The position numbers and the translations under genes were made by a program. This document shows, piece after piece, positions 57,587 to 64,000 of a stretch of DNA of 64,000 nucleotides. The number at the start of each line of letters is the position of its first letter. Within the stretch, counting starts at the first letter, position 1. This DNA comes from Mycolicibacterium canariasense (GTDB lineage: Bacteria > Actinomycetota > Actinomycetes > Mycobacteriales > Mycobacteriaceae), in assembly GCF_002101555.1 (NCBI RefSeq), contig NZ_LQOL01000080.1:1-64000 (forward strand), given 5' to 3'. Under the pieces are notes generated by a model. It was not told where the DNA came from, made no database searches, and was given only the letters and a program-made list of their open reading frames with translations.

Positions 57587-58831
57587 ATGACCGCTTCGGT
57601 GGAACTCGACATCACGGGGATCCGGGCGGACTTCCCGATCCTGAGCCGGGTGATGCGCGGCGGGAAACGGTTGGCCTATCTGGATTCCGGCGCGACATCG
57701 CAGAAACCGGTGCAGGTGCTCGACGCCGAACGTGAGTTCCTGACCACCTCCAACGGCGCGGTGCACCGCGGCGCGCATCAGCTGATGGAGGAGTCGACCG
57801 ACGCCTATGAGCAGGGTCGCGCCGATATCGCGGCCTTCGTCGGCGCCGCCGACGACGAGCTGGTGTTCACCAAGAACGCCACCGAATCGCTGAACCTGGT
57901 GGCGTACACGCTGGGGGACCGGCGGTTCGACCGCGCGGTCGGGCCAGGGGACGTCATCGTCACCACCGAGCTGGAGCACCACGCCAACCTGATTCCGTGG
58001 CAGGAGTTGGCGCAGCGGACGGGGGCGACCCTGCGCTGGTATGGCGTCACCGATGACGGGCGTATCGACCTGGATTCGCTGGAACTCGACGAACGCGTCA
58101 AAGTTGTTGCCTTCAGCCATCATTCGAACGTCACGGGGGCGGTGGCCCCGGTGGCCGAGATCGTCCGACGGGCTCGATCCGTCGGCGCACTCACGGTTTT
58201 GGACGCCTGCCAGTCCGTGCCGCACCAGCCGGTGGACTTCCACGCCCTGGACGTCGACTATGCGGCCTTCTCCGGGCACAAGATGCTGGGTCCCACCGGC
58301 ATCGGTGTGCTGTACGGCCGGCGTGACCTGCTGAGCGCGATGCCGCCGTTCCTCACCGGCGGCTCGATGATCGAGACCGTCACCATGGCGGCCACCACCT
58401 ACGCCCCCGCCCCGCAGCGGTTCGAGGCGGGCACGCCGATGACCTCGCAGGTGGTCGGATTGGCCGCCGCCGCACGCTATCTCGGCGCCCTGGGCATGCC
58501 CGCGGTGCAAGCGCACGAGAACGAACTGGTGGCCGCGGCGCTCGACGGGCTGGGCAGCATCCCCGGAGTGCGCATCATCGGTCCCGCCACGCTGGAACAC
58601 CGCGGTTCGCCGGTGAGCTTCGTCGTCGACGGGGTGCACGCCCACGACATCGGGCAGGTCCTGGACGACGAGGGTGTGGCCGTGCGGGTGGGGCATCACT
58701 GCGCCTGGCCGCTGCACCGCCGGTTCGGCATCGCCGCGACCGCGCGGGCCTCGTTCGCGGTGTACAACACGCTCGACGAGGTGGATCGCCTGGTAGCGGG
58801 TGTGAAACGTGGCGTGGAGTTCTTTGCGTGA
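57587..58831 (+). CDS. sufS: Cysteine desulfurase SufS
   Basis: The 414-residue PLP enzyme takes sulfur from cysteine for cluster assembly. It has AYLDSGATSQKPVQVL, VFTKNATESLNLVAYTLG, the PLP lysine in FSGHKMLGPTGIGVLYGR, and the active-site cysteine loop in VAVRVGHHCAWPLHRRFG. The length matches group II desulfurases that work with SufU. Its stop overlaps the sufU start. Confidence 0.97.
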   Translation: MTASVELDITGIRADFPILSRVMRGGKRLAYLDSGATSQKPVQVLDAEREFLTTSNGAVHRGAHQLMEESTDAYEQGRADIAAFVGAADDELVFTKNATESLNLVAYTLGDRRFDRAVGPGDVIVTTELEHHANLIPWQELAQRTGATLRWYGVTDDGRIDLDSLELDERVKVVAFSHHSNVTGAVAPVAEIVRRARSVGALTVLDACQSVPHQPVDFHALDVDYAAFSGHKMLGPTGIGVLYGRRDLLSAMPPFLTGGSMIETVTMAATTYAPAPQRFEAGTPMTSQVVGLAAAARYLGALGMPAVQAHENELVAAALDGLGSIPGVRIIGPATLEHRGSPVSFVVDGVHAHDIGQVLDDEGVAVRVGHHCAWPLHRRFGIAATARASFAVYNTLDEVDRLVAGVKRGVEFFA

Positions 58832-59316
58832 GACTGGAGCAGATGTACCAGGAAGTCATCCTGGACCACTACAAGCATCCGCACCATCGCGGCCTGCGCG
58901 AGCCGTACGGCGCACAGGTGCACCACGTCAACCCGACGTGCGGTGACGAGGTGACGCTGCGGGTGCGGCTGTCCGAGGACGGCGAGACCGTCGACGACAT
59001 CTCCTACGACGGGCAGGGCTGTTCCATCAGCCAGGCCTCCACCTCGGTGCTCACCGACCAGGTGATCGGCAGGTCCGTCGGTGACGCGCTCAAGACGGTC
59101 GCGGCGTTCACGGAGATGATCTCCTCACGTGGCAACGTCGAGGGCGACGAGGATGTGTTGGGCGATGGCATCGCGTTCGCCGGGGTATCCCGCTATCCGG
59201 CCCGGGTGAAATGCGCACTGCTGGGCTGGATGGCTTTCAAGGCCGCCCTGGCCGACGCCAAGCCAGAACATGATGCGCTCGCCGAGGCGAGCGATGACAT
59301 GGAGGAGAAACGATGA
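58828..59316 (+). CDS. sufU: Sulfur-transfer zinc protein SufU
   Basis: The 162-residue IscU-like protein accepts persulfide from SufS. It carries the three cysteines and aspartate that hold zinc: NPTCGDEVTLRV, GQGCSISQASTS and RVKCALLGW. The GTG at 58828 overlaps the sufS stop (GTGA), and its own end overlaps sufT by 4 nt. Confidence 0.96.
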   Translation: MRLEQMYQEVILDHYKHPHHRGLREPYGAQVHHVNPTCGDEVTLRVRLSEDGETVDDISYDGQGCSISQASTSVLTDQVIGRSVGDALKTVAAFTEMISSRGNVEGDEDVLGDGIAFAGVSRYPARVKCALLGWMAFKAALADAKPEHDALAEASDDMEEKR

Positions 59317-59657
59317 GTGAAGCCCAGAGCGAAGAGCTGCTGTTGGCCGACGTCGAAGAGGCCATGCGGGATGTGGTCGATCCCGAGCTCGGCATCAACG
59401 TCGTGGACCTCGGGCTGGTGTACGGGCTGAACCTGGAAGAGGGGGAGGCCGGCAAGGTCGCGCTGATCGACATGACGCTGACCTCGGCGGCCTGCCCGCT
59501 CACCGATGTGATCGAGGACCAGACCCGCACCGCGTTGATCGGTGCGGGGCTGGTCAAGGACATCAAGCTGAACTGGGTGTGGAACCCGCCGTGGGGCCCG
59601 GACAAGATCACCGACGACGGCCGCGAGCAGCTGCGGGCGCTCGGCTTCACGGTCTGA
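59313..59657 (+). CDS. sufT: SufT, DUF59/MIP18 family Fe-S protein
   Basis: The 114-residue protein has the family motifs DPELGINVVDLGLVYGL and MTLTSAACPLTDVIEDQ with a reactive cysteine, then VWNPPWGPDKITDDGREQL. It supports Fe-S maturation downstream of SufBCD and is the Rv1466 counterpart. A decayed copy of its last 108 bases is found at 62905-63001, after the two-component genes. Confidence 0.95.
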   Translation: MSEAQSEELLLADVEEAMRDVVDPELGINVVDLGLVYGLNLEEGEAGKVALIDMTLTSAACPLTDVIEDQTRTALIGAGLVKDIKLNWVWNPPWGPDKITDDGREQLRALGFTV

Positions 59658-59670
59658 CCCGAGCGGGCGC

Positions 59671-59973
59671 TCAGCACGTGACGTCGAGGTAGATCGACTT
59701 CGAGACGACGACGGTGGTGAAGGTGTCGCCGGGGCCGCTGCTGTCGCTGCGGGTGACCTCCTGGCCCGGCCGGATGGCGTGCACCAGGCATTGGGTCAAC
59801 GGTGCCGTCCCGGTCCGGCTGAGGATCACCGAGTACCCCTGGGCCCGCAACGAATTGACGGTGTCCTGGGCGTTGGGCGGGCCGGACGGCGCGGCCGCGG
59901 CCGGCGCCGAGGCCGCCAGGGTACCGGTGAAGAGCGCGGCCGCCGTGGCGGCGGTGATCAGGTGAGTCCGCAT
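59671..59973 (-). CDS. Small secreted protein of unknown function
   Basis: The 100-residue product has a signal peptide ending around APAAAAPSGPP (about residue 27). A short mature domain with two cysteines (LTQCLVHAI and the C-terminal LDVTC) probably forms one disulfide. The pattern TVNSLRAQGYSVILSRTG is seen in small secreted mycobacterial proteins, but I cannot name a family. AAAGGAACG precedes the ATG at 59973. It is divergent from the histidine kinase gene and may be one of its targets. Confidence 0.75.
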   Translation of the reverse strand: MRTHLITAATAAALFTGTLAASAPAAAAPSGPPNAQDTVNSLRAQGYSVILSRTGTAPLTQCLVHAIRPGQEVTRSDSSGPGDTFTTVVVSKSIYLDVTC

Positions 59974-60059
59974 GATCGTTCCTTTCGAAGGTCTGTCGCT
60001 GATGTGACAAACATGGCGCGCCCAGACACCTCGGGACACGGGTGCGAGCACCCGATCGG

Positions 60060-60104
60060 CCGGGAGGTTTTCCCGGCGCACCGATTCCCGGGACGTTCGG
60101 GAAT
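60060..60104. promoter_or_regulatory. Two adjacent palindromes in the divergent promoter region
   Basis: CCGGGA-N5-TCCCGG (60060-60076) and ATTCCCG-N7-CGGGAAT (60084-60104) share the half-site TCCCG and lie 44-88 bases before the kinase ATG, between divergent genes. They look like binding sites for a dimeric regulator, with the adjacent LuxR-type regulator as the obvious candidate. Confidence 0.5.
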
Positions 60105-60147
60105 GTGCACCCATGACGACGGGAGCCGATTGGTTCATGCTGGACCG

Positions 60148-62214
60148 ATGACGTTCTGGCGCGGTGCTGTGCGGATGGCCTGTGGAGTGGCCGGGCTTGC
60201 CGTGGTGCTGGGCACCGTCACGGTGGTCATGCACTGGATGAACCGCGCGCTCGACACCTCGGGCTTGAAGACGGAACTGTGGACGGCCACGGTGCTGCAG
60301 ACCTTCGCGTGGGCCGCGGCCGGCGCGCTGATCGTCACCAAGCGGCCACGCAACCCCTTCGGCTGGCTGTTCTGCGGAGCCAGCCTGGCGGCCGCCACCA
60401 CGGCGCTGGGTAGCGAATACGCGGTCTACACACTGCTCACACCCGGTCACGACCTGCCCGGTGGCCAATGGGCGCTGTGGCTGTCGAATTGGTCCTGGGT
60501 GCTCTACATCGGTGTCATCCCCGCGGTGCTGCTGGTCTTCCCCGACGGCAGGCTGCTGTCCCGGCGCTGGGCGCCGGTCCTGGCCGTGGCGGCCGTGGCC
60601 ACCGCCGTGCTGCTGATCGCCCAGATGTTTCGCCCGGGCGCGATGGTCGCCGAGGCCACGAGCCTGGCCACCGTCGACAACCCGGTGGGGATAGCGCCCT
60701 GGGGTGACGTACTGACCGACGCCCACCGGATCGCCGACACCGCGCTGGATCTGGTGCTCATCGTCGGGGTGGTCAGCCTGCTCCTGCGGTTCCGGCGAGC
60801 CCGGGGCGAGGAACGGCTGCAGCTCAAGTGGCTGGCGTCGGTGGCGGTCTTCCTGCCGGTCACCATCGCGATGTCCTATATCGCGCCCGGCACCCCCAGC
60901 GGGCTGGCGTTCAAGCTGCACATGGCCCTGCTGATCTGCACCATCACGGTGGCCGTGCTCAAGTACCGGTTGTACGACATCGACGTCATCCTCAAACGAT
61001 CGCTCGTCTACGGTGCGCTGACGATCCTGGTGCTCGCCATGTATGTCGGGATCGTGGCCGCGACGGGCGCCGTCCTACAGGCCAGTACCGGGCTGATCCC
61101 GTCGTTGATCGCCACGGGTGTGGTGGCCGCGGCGTTCAACCCGCTGCGGTATCGCTTGCAGCGCGGCGCCAACAGGTTGTTGTACGGCGCGCGCGACGAA
61201 CCGTACGAGGTGTTGTCCCAGCTCGGGCAGCGCCTGGAATCGACGCTGGCCCCGGACGAGGTGCTGCCGCGTCTGGTCGAAACGGTCGGTCACGTGCTCA
61301 AACTGCCCTATGTCGCCGTCGAAGTGCCGAATCGGATCCTGGGAAACGACACCGCGGACACCCCGAAAATCGTTGCCTCCTATGGGGATGACGCACCGAT
61401 CGCCCTGCGATTGCCGCTGCAGTATCAGGGCGCGCCGGTCGGATCGCTGGCGCTGGCCGCCCGCAGCGGAGACGACGGCTTCACGCCCGCCGACCGCCGG
61501 CTCCTCGACGACGTCGCCCGGCAGGCCGGTGTCGCCGTGCACGCCGTCGCGCTGACCGCGGCGCTGCAGGATTCGCGTGAACGGCTGGTGGCCGCGCTGG
61601 AAGAGGAACGGCGACGATTCCGCCGCGATCTGCACGACGGTCTGGGCCCGACGCTGACCGCGGTGGCGCTGCAGATCGATGCCGCCCGCAACGTCCTGCG
61701 CACCGACGTGGGCGCCGCCGACGAACTGCTGGTCCAGTTGCGGGCGGAGGTCAAGGCCTCCATCGAGGGGATCCGGCGCCTGGTGTACGACCTTCGCCCG
61801 CCTGCTCTGGACGAACTGGGATTGGTGCGCGCGCTGCGCGAACAGGCGGCCGGGTTCGTGCGGGCGGGCAGTGGGCGCGTCGACGGGCTACGGGTGACCG
61901 TGGAGGCCCCCGCCGACCTGCCGCCGTTGCCCGCCGCCGTGGAGGTGGCCGCCTACCGCATCGGTGCCGAGGCCGTCACCAACGTCGCCCGGCACGCCAA
62001 CGCCAATCACTGCCTGCTGCGCATCTCGATGAACGGCGCCCTCGAGGTTCAGGTCGTCGACGACGGTGTCGGCACCGGCGCCACCTGGATGCCCGGCGTC
62101 GGGCTCGCGTCGATGCGCGAACGCGCGAGCGAGCTGGGCGGCACCCTCTCGGTGGAAGCCAGTGCCGAAGGTGGCACCCGGGTGCTCGCGAAACTACCGT
62201 TGCGGGAACGATGA
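60148..62214 (+). CDS. Membrane sensor histidine kinase, HisKA_3 type
   Basis: The 688-residue sensor begins with about eight transmembrane helices in two groups (about 1-150 and 180-320). A GAF-like region (about 350-470) and a coiled stretch follow. The HisKA_3 phosphoacceptor RRFRRDLHDGLGPTLTAVAL carries the likely phosphorylated His near 496. A HATPase_c domain ends the protein with NVARHANANHCLL, VDDGVGTG and GVGLASMRERASELGG. Such kinases pair with NarL/LuxR regulators. The ATG at 60148 is preceded at six bases by CATGCT, a possible leaderless box. It overlaps the regulator gene by 4 nt. Confidence 0.9.
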   Translation: MTFWRGAVRMACGVAGLAVVLGTVTVVMHWMNRALDTSGLKTELWTATVLQTFAWAAAGALIVTKRPRNPFGWLFCGASLAAATTALGSEYAVYTLLTPGHDLPGGQWALWLSNWSWVLYIGVIPAVLLVFPDGRLLSRRWAPVLAVAAVATAVLLIAQMFRPGAMVAEATSLATVDNPVGIAPWGDVLTDAHRIADTALDLVLIVGVVSLLLRFRRARGEERLQLKWLASVAVFLPVTIAMSYIAPGTPSGLAFKLHMALLICTITVAVLKYRLYDIDVILKRSLVYGALTILVLAMYVGIVAATGAVLQASTGLIPSLIATGVVAAAFNPLRYRLQRGANRLLYGARDEPYEVLSQLGQRLESTLAPDEVLPRLVETVGHVLKLPYVAVEVPNRILGNDTADTPKIVASYGDDAPIALRLPLQYQGAPVGSLALAARSGDDGFTPADRRLLDDVARQAGVAVHAVALTAALQDSRERLVAALEEERRRFRRDLHDGLGPTLTAVALQIDAARNVLRTDVGAADELLVQLRAEVKASIEGIRRLVYDLRPPALDELGLVRALREQAAGFVRAGSGRVDGLRVTVEAPADLPPLPAAVEVAAYRIGAEAVTNVARHANANHCLLRISMNGALEVQVVDDGVGTGATWMPGVGLASMRERASELGGTLSVEASAEGGTRVLAKLPLRER

Positions 62215-62876
62215 ACACCGCCACCAAGCCCCCGCTGCGCGTCGTGATCGCCGACGACCATCCGCTGGTGCGCAGCGGGCTGCGCACCGTGCTGTCGGTG
62301 GCCCCCGGTATCGAGGTCGTCGCGGAGGCCAGCACCGGTGCCGAAGCCGTGGCCGCGGCACGGTCTTTCGAGCCCGACGTGGTGGTGATGGATCTGCAGA
62401 TGCCCGAAACCGACGGTATCGAGGCGACCCGCCGGATCGTCGCCGCCAACCCGACCGTCGCCATCCTGGTCCTCACCATGTTCGAGGACGACACCTCGGT
62501 GTTCGCGGCCATGCAGGCCGGCGCCCGCGGCTACCTTCTGAAAGGCGCCGAACAGGACGAGATCGTCCGCGCCATCCAGGCCGCGGCCCACGGCGAGGCC
62601 ATCTTCGGTCCGGCGATCGCGCACCGGCTCATCGACTATTTCGCTCATCCGCACGGTGTGGCGGCGGCCGCCTTCCCGCAACTGACCGAACGCGAGAACG
62701 AGGTGCTCGAGCTGATAGCGGCCGGTCACGGAAACGCGGTCATCGCCAGGCGCCTGGTCATCTCCCCGAAGACGGTGGCCAACCACGTGTCGAACATCTT
62801 CGCCAAGCTGCAGGTGGCCGACCGGTCGGAGGCGATCGTCCGGGCCCGGGAAGCGGGGCTCGGCGAACGTCGCTGA
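62211..62876 (+). CDS. NarL/LuxR family response regulator
   Basis: The 221-residue regulator has a receiver domain (RVVIADDHPLVRSGLRTVL, phosphoacceptor Asp near 61 in VVVMDLQMPETDGIE, conserved VLTMFEDD and LLKGAEQDEI). The C-terminal LuxR helix-turn-helix is LTERENEVLELIAAGHGN followed by SPKTVANHVSNIFAKL. It is the partner of the kinase whose stop it overlaps. The stimulus and targets are unknown; palindromes upstream of the kinase are candidate sites. Confidence 0.95.
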   Translation: MNTATKPPLRVVIADDHPLVRSGLRTVLSVAPGIEVVAEASTGAEAVAAARSFEPDVVVMDLQMPETDGIEATRRIVAANPTVAILVLTMFEDDTSVFAAMQAGARGYLLKGAEQDEIVRAIQAAAHGEAIFGPAIAHRLIDYFAHPHGVAAAAFPQLTERENEVLELIAAGHGNAVIARRLVISPKTVANHVSNIFAKLQVADRSEAIVRAREAGLGERR

Positions 62877-62904
62877 ACCGTCCCGGATCCCGCCGGGTGC
62901 CCGC

Positions 62905-63001
62905 CTGGTCAAGGCCATCAAGCTGAACTGGGTGTGGAGCCCCGGACAAGACCACCGAGGACGGCCGCGAGCAACTGTGGGCGCTCGGCTTCACCGTCTG
63001 A
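62905..63001 (+). pseudogene. Decayed copy of the sufT 3' end
   Basis: These 97 bases match the last 108 bases of sufT (59550-59657), including the stop codon. There are scattered substitutions and one 11-base deletion, which breaks the frame. The copy is in the same orientation, about 3.3 kb downstream. It has no start or upstream part and is not a working gene. Confidence 0.85.
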
Positions 63002-63063
63002 GACTTCCGATCTCGGGTCACAAAAACGGAATCTCCTGCTCGCGGCGACCGTTGCGACCTGGC

Positions 63064-64000
63064 ATGGCCCAACTGTTCGATCCACTGCGTATCAAGAATC
63101 TGACGTTGCCCAACCGGTTCGCGATGGCCCCCATGACCCGGCGGGCTTCGCCGGGCGGGGTGCCCGGTCCCGACGTGGCCGCCTACTATGCGCGCCGGGC
63201 GGCCGGCGGTGTCGGGTTGATCATCACCGAGGGCGTGCGCATCCCGCATCCCGCGGCCGGTTTCCCGTCGGAGATCCCCGCCCTCGACGGCGCCGACAGC
63301 CTGTCCGGCTGGCAGGCCGTGACCGCGGCCGTGCACGCCGAGGGCTCGGCCATCGCGGCGCAGCTGTGGCACCAGGGTGGTGAACGCGACGAGAGCGACG
63401 GGGTGAGCGCCGTCAGCCCGTCCGGGATCACCAGCACCGGCGAGCGCAAGGGCACCGCCCTGGACGCCGCCGGGCTGGACGAGGTGCGTGCGGCCTTCGC
63501 GACCGCGGCCCGCAACGCAAAGGCAGTCGGTTTCGACGCCGTCGAACTACACGGAGCGCACGGCTACCTGCTCGACGAGTTCCTCTGGGACAAGACCAAT
63601 CTGCGCAACGACGCCTACGGCGCCGACCGCACCCGCTTCCCGGCCGAGGTGGTGGCCGCGGTGCGCGCCGCCGTCGGCCCCGATTACCCGATCATCTTCA
63701 GGTTCTCGCAGTGGAAGGCCAATGCGTACGACGCCCGGTTGGCCGACACCGCGACGGAGCTGGAGCTGGTACTCGGCCCCCTGGTCGACGCCGGAGTCGA
63801 CGTGCTGCACCCGTCCACCCGGCGCCACTACGTCCCGGCGTTCCCCGAAGAGTCACAGCTCAGCCTGGCCGGCTGGACCAAGAAGGTCACCGGGGTACCG
63901 GTGATCGGTGTGGGGTCGGTGGGGTTGGCTACCGAGTTCAGCCCAGGCGTCAAACACGACGGTCGCATCCCGCCCGCGCCGGTGGACCGGTTGTCCGAAC
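63064..64000 (+). CDS. NADH:flavin oxidoreductase, old yellow enzyme family (partial)
   Basis: The frame is open from the ATG at 63064 to the window end (312 codons, no stop), so the C-terminus is missing. The FMN barrel shows LFDPLRIKNLTLPNRFAMAP at the start (first strand), AAQLWHQGG, the substrate-site pair HGAHGYLLDEFLWDKTN, and RTRFPAEVVAAVRAAVG. Family members reduce alkenes of enones or xenobiotics; the natural substrate is unknown. No clear ribosome site is seen before the ATG. Confidence 0.9.
   Translation, partial: MAQLFDPLRIKNLTLPNRFAMAPMTRRASPGGVPGPDVAAYYARRAAGGVGLIITEGVRIPHPAAGFPSEIPALDGADSLSGWQAVTAAVHAEGSAIAAQLWHQGGERDESDGVSAVSPSGITSTGERKGTALDAAGLDEVRAAFATAARNAKAVGFDAVELHGAHGYLLDEFLWDKTNLRNDAYGADRTRFPAEVVAAVRAAVGPDYPIIFRFSQWKANAYDARLADTATELELVLGPLVDAGVDVLHPSTRRHYVPAFPEESQLSLAGWTKKVTGVPVIGVGSVGLATEFSPGVKHDGRIPPAPVDRLSE

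Overview
The window is a 64 kb stretch of high-GC actinobacterial chromosome. Gene order and content point to Mycobacterium in the broad sense, most likely a rapid grower (Mycolicibacterium type). The order fmt-rsmB-rpe-ribD, lprG-p55, ribE, ribBA-ribH, uvrC-rapZ-yvcK-whiA, gap-pgk-tpiA-secG, ppc, pgl-opcA-zwf-tal-tkt, ctaB, qor, ctaA, mptB, sufRBDCSUT follows the M. tuberculosis Rv1406-Rv1466 region. A MspA-family porin favours a fast-growing species. I did not compare with any database; family names rest on motifs and remembered synteny.

Layout. 1-4.6 kb: LemA-like protein, then fmt, rsmB, rpe, ribD. 4.7-7.2 kb: a small ORF and the convergent lprG-p55 pair. 7.3-15.4 kb: ribE, a 1,612-residue secreted Ig/cadherin-like repeat protein, ribBA, ribH and a PH-domain membrane protein. 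15.3-19.2 kb: a GNAT gene divergent from a three-gene overlapping operon (a lysine-free unknown, a MurL-type epimerase, a MurD2-type ligase). 19.2-24.3 kb: uvrC-rapZ-yvcK-whiA. 24.3-29.4 kb: an accessory block with a secreted GH5-like hydrolase, an ABC exporter and a phospholipase-D-fold protein. 29.4-33.8 kb: glycolytic genes, secG, the MspA-like porin and a coupled secreted peptide. 33.9-43.3 kb: ppc facing the pentose-phosphate operon. 43.5-53.3 kb: haem genes ctaB and ctaA, a DUF1254 protein, a broken DUF559 nuclease gene bracketed by two near-identical palindromes, qor, an ATP-grasp protein and the mptB-ABC-DUF429 operon. 53.4-59.7 kb: the SUF iron-sulfur operon. 59.7-63.0 kb: a small secreted protein and a two-component system lying between sufT and a decayed copy of the sufT 3' end. 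63.1 kb to the end: an old-yellow-enzyme family gene cut by the window edge.

The core genes cover translation initiation, riboflavin, carbon metabolism, haem A and Fe-S assembly. The least ordinary material is the MurD2/MurL operon, the palindrome-DUF559-palindrome unit, the sufT-flanked regulatory cassette, a 21-bp repeat inserted in frame in ribE and also found between gap and pgk, and a 45-bp inverted repeat at the first base of the window that looks like a contig-end fold-back. Leaderless starts (a TAnnnT box 6-8 nt before ATG or GTG) recur throughout.
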